This document shows positions 27,886-38,400 of a DNA stretch of 64,000 bases, one piece after another. This stretch comes from Neelides folsomi (lineage: Eukaryota > Arthropoda > Collembola > Neelipleona > Neelidae): the NCBI GenBank assembly GCA_034687125.1, contig JAQGBZ010000073.1:161457-225456 (forward strand), in the 5' to 3' direction. The notes below the pieces were generated by a model. That model was given only the letters and a program-made list of their open reading frames with translations. It was not told the origin of the DNA and ran no database searches. Every line of letters begins with the position of its first letter. Position 1 is the first letter of the stretch. Made by a program: the position numbers and the translations under genes.

Positions 27886-28029
27886 AAGGTATCGACAAGT
27901 TAGGATAATTTAAATAAGGTTAAAAGGATGTTATGAATTTTTCCATTGGTTTTAAATTAAAAATATTTTTTTGAATTACACAAATATTTTATGCAATTTT
28001 ATGAAAAAAATCTACTTACATTTTCCAAA

Positions 28030-28550
28030 CTGAAAAAGGCAGAAATGGAAGCATGGAGTTGCAATGAGATTCAAATCTAACAGTGGAGAGACAGGCGAAA
28101 CGTCCGAATGATTTCACCTGCCCATCCTCACGAGACAAGAAGTTATCATCAACGGCAAAACAATTGTAAAACCCTGTGTTGGACTTCAATAATTTTGCTA
28201 GGGGAATCGATCTCGCGGACATGAAGATCACGCTCTACCACATGAAGATAAAGAGTGTCAAATGGTATGTGACTGTTTTTTCCACCTCATGGATCTGATA
28301 ATTTACAATGCTTTTGTTCTCTTCAAAATCAATCATCCAAATGCTACGAACCTACAATTTCGCCTAAATCTCATCAAGCAGCTTCTTGTTTCAGTCAATA
28401 TCAATATTGTACATCCATCAGCGAAGATGCAAAATAAAGGAGGACATTACCAAGAATTGAACCCTTCTAAGAGGAACCACAAGATTTAGCTGCAAGATCT
28501 GCAAAATTCCTTTGTGTGTTGACACTTGTTTTGTAAATTATCATTCTTAA
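28030..28550 (+). pseudogene. PiggyBac-type (PGBD) transposase, C-terminal relic
   Basis: PiggyBac transposases use a DDD catalytic core and insert at TTAA. Strings seen in order on the + strand are WRDRRNVRMIS (from 28084), DFNNFARGIDLADM (from 28182, the family's GGVDLAD region), KWY then FFHLMDLIIYNAFVLFK (about 28240-28330), and a C-terminal CKICKIPLCVDTCFVNYHS ending in TAA at 28548-28550 (the Cys-rich tail). These lie in three frames, so at least three frameshifts have occurred. The N-terminal two thirds are absent. It stands directly after the tandem-repeat/LTR-like segment and about 0.5 kb from the mariner copy. Confidence 0.68.
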
Positions 28551-29023
28551 TAAGTTATTTCCATTGTTGTTAATTGTTATTAAACGTCGTTCATTTTAAA
28601 CATTATTTTTTATACATTTTATATAAAAATTGATTTTTCATTATGAAGGAGTCGTTTTTTCGCATTTTTGACTCAATTTTTGGGCCTTCCAGGTCAGTAA
28701 TGGTCTATTGTTAATCATATTTAAGTGTCATTAGAATCGGACTTAGTCGGCGGGTTTTTTTCAGCCTTGGGAATAATGTTGCTTTCCACTAACATTAGGT
28801 TAAATCCTGAACCCACTCTGCATTAGGTATAACGAGTTTTGAAATGAATGATCTTAATTTAATAAATTTAATAGGTCGTTCATTAACCTTTAAAATTGAA
28901 TTGAAAGACGTGTGATTAAATTGAAGGAAAAACTTTTATTTCCTTTCAATTTGATCTAGAATTTTTGCAGATTTGAGAATATTCCATGTAATTTTGAGAT
29001 TCCTTTTATTAAAATTCACTTGC

Positions 29024-29981
29024 TCATTTAAAAATAATTTCGTTTCTAATGCTTCCTCGTTCACAACCAATTTGAAATTTAGTTATGCAGCGGAGAGGGT
29101 TAATTCCTTCCTGCCAAAATTGTAGTGTTCGAGATCCTAACCAGTTGTTTACTGCAGTTTTTAAACCATCTTCGTTTTCAAATTGTTGACCTCTCAAGAA
29201 ACTTTTCATGTGAGAAAATAAGTGAAAGTCAGATTTAGAAATGTCTGGAGAATAAGGCGGGCGTGGAGGAGTTTCGATATCAATCTGTCCAATGTGTCTA
29301 ACAATTTGACATGTATGAGGACGAGCATTGTCGTGGAGCAAGCGGTGATCAGATTCTGGGTGCAGAATAAAAAGCTGGTGGCGAAGAATATGATTGTAGA
29401 TTTCTCCAGTCATTGTTTGATGGGTAAAAAGGGTAAAAATTGCACAACAATCGGACCTCTCCAGTTCCAGAAATTGCACATGACTTTTCTCTTGAATCTT
29501 AACAATTTCTGGAGCTTTTTTCCCTTTCCATTTCCACTTTTGAGATTGCTTCAAATCTTTAGGCTTGAAATAAAAAATCCAAGTCTCATCACAAGTGATT
29601 ATACTTCTTAAAAAGTCTTCACCTAAAAAATTAAAATGAACTTAAAAATAAATAAAACAAAATTTAATTTTTCGTAATGTATTATATTTTACCTCCAGTT
29701 AAACAGCGTATGTAATGATGAAAAGACATTTGATTTCTTTGCCTTTTTTGATTCTCGTTGATTTGATGAGGAATCCACTTCGCGTTCACCTTTTTCACTT
29801 TTAAATCTCTCTGAATGATCCGGCTTACTGTTCCAATCGAAAGTTTAGTCTGTTGTGTAATTGCTTGAACATTCATTGATCTGTCTTGTAGTATCGTCCC
29901 TTCCACATGATTTATTGTATCTTCAGTTCTGGCACTCCTTGGTCGTCCAGTAGAAAGTATCTTTTGAACAGAAGTCCTTCC
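29024..29981 (-). mobile_element. Mariner-type transposase with an apparent 70-bp intron, N-terminus missing
   Basis: Mariner transposases cut and paste DNA using an RNase-H-like DDD triad. On the - strand, the segment from 29981 to 29693 encodes the GRTS and GRPRSART linker and the second helix-turn-helix (SIGTVSRIIQRDLKV). The segment from 29622 to 29027 encodes CDETW (first Asp), HDNARPHT (second Asp), PPYSPDISKSDFHLF (third Asp, 34 positions later) and a typical C-terminus. The two are separated by 29623-29692, with donor GGAG|GTAAAA and acceptor TTTTTTAG. Splicing gives an open frame of 295 codons, while reading through hits a stop at once. About 50 N-terminal residues (first HTH) are missing compared with the usual length near 345. 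A stop lies just upstream of GRTS, though an AG acceptor at 29982-29981 leaves room for another intron. A TAGGTCGTTCATT string near 28872 resembles a mariner terminus, but no partner was found. Confidence 0.82.
29623..29692 (-). other. Putative spliceosomal intron in the mariner transposase
   Basis: A 70-nt AT-rich segment with GT at 29692-29691 and AG at 29624-29623 on the - strand. It follows a T-rich tract. Its removal joins GGAG to GTGAAGAC and keeps the transposase frame between CLTG and EDFLRS. A plain insertion is the alternative, but it would not explain the exact splice borders. Confidence 0.6.
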
Positions 29982-30508
29982 TGATATTTACCATATACGA
30001 TGGTATTTAATTTGGAATGGAATGTGAAGATAATTTCGTTTTTCGTTAATATTATCAATTTACAAATTAAGATTACATACTTGGGCTTTAGAAATTGTAG
30101 AATATAAACTTTGTTTTAAAATGTCTTAAAGTTAGAAGGTGAAATCTTGATACTAATTTGATTAAAGTAAAGATTACAAATTGAATTGCATTCCTAAGTA
30201 TGTAATTAAGCTAATAACTTCCTCGATCAGATTATATTTTGACTTTACTACCAACCTAAATTCCATTAATTTATTTGTTCTTAAATAATTTTCTACTACG
30301 TAGTTCGTATTTAATATATTTGTAAATATAAGATGAGCAAAATTTAATTATTTTATATGCGTAATTTTTCTTTTCATGGAACAATTTTAAATTAATAAAT
30401 ATAAATATTAACTGAAATTATGTGAAAGTTTAAATCAATTAAATCAATCAAATAACATTTCAAATTTCTCTAATTATATTCTATGCTTTTATGTAGTATT
30501 ATATAATG

Positions 30509-30713
30509 TAAGACCAGCAATGGGTCAGTCTCCCGACTGGTTGATAACTTCTTTCCATTAAAAACTATTAAATGGTACAAACCGTATGACCCGATATCTG
30601 TCCCCCTGCCCGGATACTTTTAAAATCATACCCCTCAGACAGATTTCGGGCCAGGACATACAATGGATAGAAGTTACTAAACCGTCGGGAGACGGGCCCT
30701 TTGCTGGTCTTTA
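30509..30713. mobile_element. Foldback MITE, about 205 bp
   Basis: The ends are inverted copies: TAAGACCAGCAA on the left and TTGCTGGTCTTTA on the right. The match continues imperfectly for about 50 bases (GTCTCCCGAC with GTCGGGAGAC, AACTTCT with AGAAGTT, CCATT with AATGG). A second inner inverted pair (CCCGATATCTGTC with GACAGATTTCGGG) makes nearly the whole element fold back on itself. There is no coding capacity. The class is unknown. Confidence 0.75.
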
Positions 30714-30840
30714 GTTATAAAATATCAGTGTATTTAGGTAATCCGTCGACATTTAGCTCTTATTACAACAGTGTGGGCTGAATTAATATTACAAACCTCT
30801 TAAGATCATGACAATATCACAGAGTTTGGCATTTGCCACC

Positions 30841-30923
30841 CGATTCGGGTATTACCCGAGCCAGAAGGTCGGGACGGACAGGAGCGATCCGCTCCTGGCA
30901 CATTATGGCCCCGGAGCTGCACA
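30841..30923. other. GC-rich patch with two short hairpins
   Basis: A sharply GC-rich island in AT-rich DNA. It holds a palindrome TCGGGTA-T-TACCCGA (30845-30859) and an 8-bp stem CAGGAGCG...CGCTCCTG (30879-30897, 3-nt loop). It lies 130 bp after the foldback MITE. It may be part of another element, and its function is unknown. Confidence 0.45.
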
Positions 30924-33900
30924 CAATTTTTTTAAATCATAGAATAGTTCAAGGGAGGGAAAGAATTTGTGAAAAAACATTTCCATATGAACGTACTCTT
31001 GGTTCCAAATAGTTTTGCCGATTTTATGAGCCATCACTGTTTCTCATGGGTGGCCCAATAGCATATCCATTATACTTGATAAACGTGGTTTTATTTGAAA
31101 AAATATAATCGCGTAAGGGAAGACTGAAACAGGGGGAGGAGCTATGACTCATCAAATCGGCTAAACTATTTGAAAAAGCGAGTATGTCAAACTCAAACTC
31201 GCCAACTTTTACAAAATATTTCAAGTGTTGTGTTTCTCCTCCTTGCCAAACCCCACATTGTCGCAGATTTCTTAAAGACGATCAGTTTAATCAAAAAAGG
31301 GCCTGTCATGTTTTATACGGAAAGATTTCGGTCAGATTGGCATTTACAATTGAGTCCCCACTGTTGTAGTAAGTGAGAAAAGTCCCCTTAATGTTACAAA
31401 AACTGAAATTTTATAAAGGTAGATACATAAGATAGGAATGTAGGATATAACTTAAAACAGATCTACATATATATTATATTGTCTTGATTCTTGATGCATA
31501 ATCTGGTAGCTTTTGCATTATAGTATATTAAAAAAAACTATTATCACAGATACTTGATTCGTGACATGATGACATCAGTTTCGTTCACCTTTAGCTTTCA
31601 TGAGATTATAGGGGAAAATGAGTTTAAAAAGGAATGTAAATCTCCATTGCCTTTCTCATCAATTTTATACAATGTTTACAATAAACATCATCATGTAGTT
31701 CTACATGTTTGACGCATATTCTCAGTAGGTCTGTACATATTTAATTCATATTCGTATCCTTATAAATATAATATTACACCTAGAGAGAGTATTTATAACA
31801 TAACAATGCTTACATTCCTATCACCCAATCTTGAAGTAATGATTGTATGAAATGGATCTTTATGAGTTTCTCAAATGAATGGTTTCGTAATTACGTGAAA
31901 CCTGAATGAAGAAATAAGGAAGGGGATATTTGGCGAATAATTTTCTAATTGAGAGACTGGAAGAAAAAGCTATCAAATACCTCCAGTGAGAAAATTCCAA
32001 TATACCTTCAAAATTTTGTTTCTCTGCTAATGTTATATTAGTATTACATAGATATAGATTAAGTATAGTCAAGAATCCTTGGTCAAAGGTACATAATTTA
32101 ATATTAGTGTATAGTAGTTATGTAATAAATATGATATGATCATAATATGATATAGGAATAACTCATAACCCTTGTGCTTTGTCGCATCTATTCTCGTCTT
32201 CTCTTCGACTCAGCAGGAACCGTCCACATCCATTTATTCTGGCAACGCTAAATGATTCGTAATGAGAGGATAAATGGTCGGTTTAATGATGTAGCAAGGT
32301 TTCATCCTGAAGCTCTCTGTCACAATCCAGAGATTGGCCATGCCAAGTTTTGGGAATTGGATCAACTTCCTCCCTCACACTCCTAAGAGGCGTAATTGCG
32401 TTGAGATACACTTAGACTCCACTCGCGTGACAATCCTCCATCCTCAGCCTTTGCACTTTCAGGAAATTCTCCAGGCCATGGCTTCCATTTCTAAAAATTT
32501 TTGAGGGAAATTTCTAAAGCTAAATCAAACTCTGGTTTCAAATTAATATTTATGGCTTGATTGGAGGCACAACATGCCTTCAATATCTTTTCCTCCTTCA
32601 CTAATCAGAATATCAAATTGTTCTAGTAGTAGTTTATAAAGGGCGATTGCATCTTAATTGACCAAGAAGTTGTTAGCATTTCTATTCGCCATTTTTCTTA
32701 TTACTAACAAGAATTTTGTTTAGATATTTTTGGTTTGGTTAACAAAGAGTTGAAATGTTTATGAACCATTAGTTTTTCGTAAAGTAGATACTTAAGAATG
32801 TTTTTGTAATTGCTTTATTCCTCATGAGCAAGCAATTTATACATGCAGGTAGATGTATAGTAAATATGTATTTTAATCTAGCGTCAATTCAATCTTTACA
32901 TTTTTGATCTAATAAAAGCAATGACCTGTTAATATCAGCAAATATGTTTTTTTAAAAATATATTTGCCATATAATTTTCAAAATATGCAAATTGTTAGCT
33001 TCAAATCTAGATATGTATGTAGATCACAGAATCATGCCGATAAGGACAATAATAAGTATGGGTTCGTATGTTATCATTTAGGGTGTAACAGAGCAAACAA
33101 GCATTAAAAATTCAACGCACTTGGAAATTATTTCTGACATCTGACGATCTTACTCCATAACTTTGAAGGAAAAATATTAAAATTTGATAATTATGAATAG
33201 CCATTTAATTTGGAATTGAAAAGTACCGTCCATGGATGCCAAATGGGGAATTATTAAAGTTGAATGGGTGTAAATATTAAATGTGATTTCGAGCCCGGAG
33301 CAGCCCCAAAGTCATGTTAAAATGATGAAACTTTATAAGGATTTTCCACGAAGCAGAACTTTCCTTTCCGGAGACATGATTAATAAACACTTAAAAGAAA
33401 ATAAAAAGCCCCAATGTGTGGTTTGAATCCTCAGAGCTCTTTTGAATTTCCTTGAGAGAATGGGCCTTGAAGGTGGTTATGGCTCTTCCTGGACGAGACC
33501 CATTTACTTTTATTCACAATGAAAAAACTATCAGGGGAAAAGATCTAAATTTCCCCCGCATGGTGTGCAGGATCAAAAGAAAGGAGAGGAACAACCGTGA
33601 AGTTCTTATTACAGTTATCTTGCAACTTTCTTCCTAACACTTTCATCATTATATACACACAATGCATGAACTGAAGAGAGAGGAAGTTTTAAATAAATTG
33701 TTTGACGCACCTGTAATCATAGACATGGCAGTTCATTATCCCACATGCCTCCTAAATCGATTCAACCCCGAAATTATGAAGGTATTGGGAGGAATGAATA
33801 GATATGTAGCAGCTACATATAAAATATATAAACATCCTTGGGAGTGGAGTTGAATCAAACGTTGCGTGGGGGCAGTAAATAGGTTGGAATAACATATATT

Positions 33901-35111
33901 ACATAAGGTGTGTATGGAATTTCACTTTACTTGTTTCTCAAAAGGTCGCTTGACTCTTTCTCATGTGAAAATGTGAATGTTCGAAAATGTAGAAAACCAC
34001 GAAGGACGAGGACAAAGAGAGGAAAAGGCGTTGAATGGGTTCACCCAAGAGTAAGTATAGAAGGAATGCTCCGCACACCCCCTTCTTTTCCATCAAAAAA
34101 TGTGAAAATGGAGAACAAACAGAAAAAGCACCCATTGGTAAGGTGAGGAAGTTGGATGTCAATTTAAGATACTTTCTCTCCCGTTTTTTTTCTTTGAGAG
34201 ATAAAAAAGGTTGGATTTGGGAGAGTGGATCGACTTCGTCGTCTCAACTCCCAAACGCTTGGACCTGAATGAATAATCAAGTTCGGGAACTTGTCTTTTT
34301 ATCCTATGTTTAGAGTGGAAACGATGGATTGGAAATCCAAACCGGAAGCTCTTCCACTTCCAAGACCCGAATTTCCCAAACCCCATCCAACTCGGCCGGT
34401 GTGAAATTCAAAATCCATTCATTTTCTCGGGGCGACGGAGTAAATCCGAATTCCTAGCATTATCTTCTAAGGTTACGGGGTGAGGGCGGCAGACAATTCT
34501 CAGACTCGTCTATGAGGTAAGCAATTGAAGGAGGTATTTTACGCTTCTTCTCTTTCTCAAGTGTCACGGCTGTTCTCGTGCTTAAAATAAAAGTGTGACA
34601 GGAGTTTGGTTGAGAATTGGCCAAGAGGGATCTTTTCCTGGTTGATCACTCGGCTCTTTTACCAGCAACTTTCCCACATCCTTCTCTCTCCCACCGACAA
34701 ATTGAGCCAAGAGGCGTGTATGTGGATACTTAAAGTGTAAATGGGAGATTGTCTTATTTTTGCCAACTCGGTAAACAGAAACGTCAAATCCTCGTTTTAA
34801 ATGTTCCAAGAGGGTGGAATTTGAGTGTTTGGCCATTGGGAAGAAGAAGTCTAAGAACGAATCTTGCGATGATGGTTGGGACCAAGCTGGGTGGAGCAGC
34901 ATGCTCATATTATATATCCCAACCATCTCTTAACTTTGGGCAGGGAAGACGCAGGGAACGCCGGCTCTCCGAATCCTGGCATTACCATGCCTTGGCTCCT
35001 AAAAGGAACTCGACACCCTGCTCAGTCCTCAGTCGTACATTTCCTCCGAACCATTTCCACCATGCCATCCCTTTTTAACGCCACCGCCAGTACCTGCAGC
35101 TAATCGCATTT
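30924..35111. other. No gene seen upstream of the receptor
   Basis: AT-rich to about 33.2 kb. From 33.25 kb to the receptor start, and on to about 37.9 kb inside intron 1, the sequence is GC-richer. Open frames here (up to 114 codons near 34.6-35.1 kb, on both strands) overlap and lack motifs. The GC-richer stretch is the most likely place for promoter and regulatory sites of the receptor, but none can be named from motifs. Confidence 0.55.
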
Positions 35112-35217
35112 ACTTATATAATACTTCCTCCCCTCCCATCTCCCACTATGAGGGACAAAGTGGCAGTTGAGAGGTTCCAAAGATAAAGTGAATATAATGG
35201 CCCGCTATTATACTTGA
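35112..35217 (+). promoter_or_regulatory. Possible TATA-like site and two short uORFs before the receptor start
   Basis: A TATA-like run lies near 35112-35121. Two short upstream ORFs precede the start codon, out of frame with it: 35148-35186 (12 codons plus stop) and 35197-35217 (6 codons plus stop). If these bases are in the mature 5' leader, they could lower receptor translation. The transcription start is not visible, so both points are inference. Confidence 0.3.
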
Positions 35218-35246
35218 AAACAACAAGTTGTTGGAGCTTACTTAAA

Positions 35247-35418
35247 ATGAGTTATATTGAATCATTTGACGACACCAATGGGACATTTGACCCATTCGCC
35301 TCTTATGAAAACTTGAGCTGGACAAATGAGACGAGTTCTAAAGAGCCTCCAGAGGAATTCATTTTCATGATCGCCACTTCTACTATTCTGGGACTCATCA
35401 TTTTGGCTACGATTGTCG
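35247..35418 (+). CDS. 5-HT receptor exon 1: N-terminus and TM1
   Basis: Encodes residues 1-57 plus one base of codon 58, ending in the consensus donor gtcg|gtgagt (phase 1). The ATG at 35247 is chosen because it is the only ATG in this frame before the hydrophobic TM1 segment. The frame stays open a little further upstream, but without an ATG. The extracellular N-terminus is short, acidic and carries three NxS/T sequons. The exon is separated from the rest of the gene by about 13.5 kb, so it is linked to it by phase and by the GN motif completed in exon 2. Confidence 0.8.
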
Positions 35419-38400
35419 GTGAGTTATTTAATCTTTGTATTACAATGCAGGATTCCATTGGTGGGTGTAGTTAGACTTAAATACATAAATATTACATACA
35501 AAAGAAATTCTATTCCGAAATTAATACAAAAGATTGGAGAACTAAAGAAATTCTGCCTCTGTGCTAAATGAGGCCATTATAAGTATTGGCTCAAATGGTA
35601 AAAGCTCTTCGTGCTTCAAATATGTATGTTTGAATAGAAGTAGTTATTATACCTTTGAGAAAAAACCCGGGTAAAGTCTATTGAAATTAGTTTCAGTTAG
35701 AAGACCTTCTCCATTTTTTATGAGATTTGGGATGGGACAAAAACGGCACGGAAGCTTTTTTCATTTAATTCCAATTCTATTCACCGTCTCCTATTGAAGA
35801 TGTAAGAAAGTAAGAAAAGGTCGGTGTATTTGAGGAAATGAACCACTCGAGAATAGGAAATAACCATTGAACTTCATAATATCTTTGTAAAAAAGGAGCA
35901 GACGGGGAAAGAGAAGAAAGTTCTCGAGTAAATGACATTAGGAATGGCCAAGGATGAGAATATATAAGAGAAAATGGAGTACTATTATTCCTTCTTTGGA
36001 GTGTCCGTGGGCAATTTACTGGAGGTCAAATGGGAAGAATTTCATATTGGGAGGAATCAGGATCGAACTGGTCAATTTAATCTTCTCATATTTCATCACG
36101 GTTCATTTATTTTCAATGGCTTGTTTAAATTCTTTTCCGCCGTCCCTCCTTTGTCATTTATCTTTTGGTCCTTAAATCCCAAAAGTGTCCTTTCTCCTTT
36201 TAAATAATCTTCACCGACCGTTTCCTTTGCCCTTTTCGCTTGACCGGTGTGAGGGAGCAGAGGTGGGAGTTTTAAAAGTGGGCTGATTTTGAACAAACGT
36301 CGGAGCTAGACGAAATCCAAAGGGGAAAAGAAACTTGAATGAATTCCTTTTATAATGGATGTGTAATCTGAAAGTCAGAAACTTTCTTCATTAAACTTTG
36401 ACACGAGAGAGCAAGTGGAGGAGTGGAGGAGGATTCTTCCTATTCTTTCCTCATAATCCGACTTTGAGTAAGAGAGGATTTCCCAATGGACAGAGGATAG
36501 AATGGGAGCGGCGGAGAAGGAGAACAACGTCCGTTCTTGGTTTGTCACAAGCCATTAGGGACCCACGATGAGCCTCCTGAATTGAGAAAATCGAGACTCG
36601 GCGATTCCACTTCTGTTTTTCTAGCTCAGAGTCTCCATTAGACAAAACCCACTTCCCCGCTTTCCTCCCCAACTAATTCTTGTTAGGTTTTTAATCCCTC
36701 CACACCCTTCAAATAACATGTGGGTTTTCCTACCCGCGGTCACTGAACGTTGATTAAACCAAGGTAAACTTTTAATGTTGGATAATTTTCGCATCCAGGT
36801 TTAAACTATAATTCCGTGGTGCCGTTATTGTATTGATAGAGGTCAACCCATAAGGGAATTAAGTATTTACATCTGAATTGCGGTTTAATGATGGTCTTTA
36901 TGGAAAATTAAAAAGATTAATCAACCTATGATTGATAGTGCCCGGTTGTCTTCGAAAGTCAAGGGAAGATAAGACATAAATTATTCGGAATCCGCCTTTT
37001 GTTGTGGGTAGGAAAGAGGCCCGCAACGTGTGGGTTGATTCCCCCAGCCTCCTTCGTCCTCATTCTAATTCAAGTTGTAATGGTTTCCTGCTCTACTCAA
37101 GCCAGGACACAATTCCGCCAACCAATTTGGAAGAGAAATCGAAGGTTTTTTCTCGGGCCGCAACGTCCCTTTAAATAACGTCCAAGTGTGGGGAAGGTTT
37201 TGTATGTATTTAGAGTAGGCATTAAGAAGGAAACCTCGTCCGCATTTCCTTTTACTTAACCACCCTGTATGAATCTTGCATTTGTATGTACGTATTTATA
37301 CACGAATTGTATTAACGTTTCCTTCATGGCACTTAAGGAATCGAAATGCATTTAGACGCCCAATGGGGATTTTCCTGTTTGCTCTTTTCCAAATTCCTTT
37401 ATCAACACCAACACTGTAGTATCAAAGAGAACAGAAGGAAGGATCGTTTTTCTCTCGAGAATTGGCTCATTTATTCATCCCTTGTGTAAGCGTATGGACC
37501 TTAAGTGGAACCAACTCTGTTGATTTTATGTCCCCCAACTTGCGCTCACCGTCCACCTCAGACTTAATTTCCTTCCAATCGAAGGGCCATAAAAGCATTT
37601 ACAAGGCGGCGTGGACGCGGAGAGCAAACTACCATTTATTTCAACTCGCCTCCTCGCTCACGGCATTTATGGGCCACTACATGGGCTGATATTCGATTCG
37701 AAGAAAGTGCGGAATCTCCCGTAGAGAAAAGATGGCAATTAGGCAGAAATGAAGTTTGTCCCTATTCCTCTGGAGAGATCGTGAGAGGTGGGGAGAAATT
37801 GATGAGATTCCACTACCAAAGTCTACGCAACTCTTTGGCTCACCCTCTTTTTATCTTCCGGGAGGGAATTTGTTCAAAACACATCCACATCATCCACTCC
37901 TTTGGCAGGCATATCTGGTGTTTATACTTCTATCTGTAGTTCTGTAGATACCATTTAAGTATACTCCTACCAAAACGAGTTTGAGGAGCTTCTTGCAAAT
38001 ACTAATACGCTTTCTAAGCCAATGGCTAACAAATATTGTTATCTTTTCGACGCATGAGAATCATATATCCTCTCACCACTTTTGACATAACGAGGTCTTA
38101 AGACCCCACACAGTCTTTTTATACCTCAAATTTTATACATAATACCCTACATGTATCAGTAAAAGAACATTGTTGACGTACTCTACTCATGCATGCAGAA
38201 ACTGAGGAAAGAATAGATAGTAAGATGCTTTATCACATCATACGTCATTGGTACGTACATTACTGAAATGTATGCTCAGGTAAACCAGGTCTGACAATAG
38301 TCAAGATAGTGAATCAAAAGCGGGGGAGAATGCGGATGCTATTAAATTCACGAATTATATACTCTATTTTATATTCAATTTTGATGGGATACATTAAGCT

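Noticed and set aside
34582-35103. Open frames of up to 114 codons on both strands just upstream of the receptor
   Set aside because: They overlap in several frames without hydrophobic, domain or splice evidence. More likely receptor upstream sequence.
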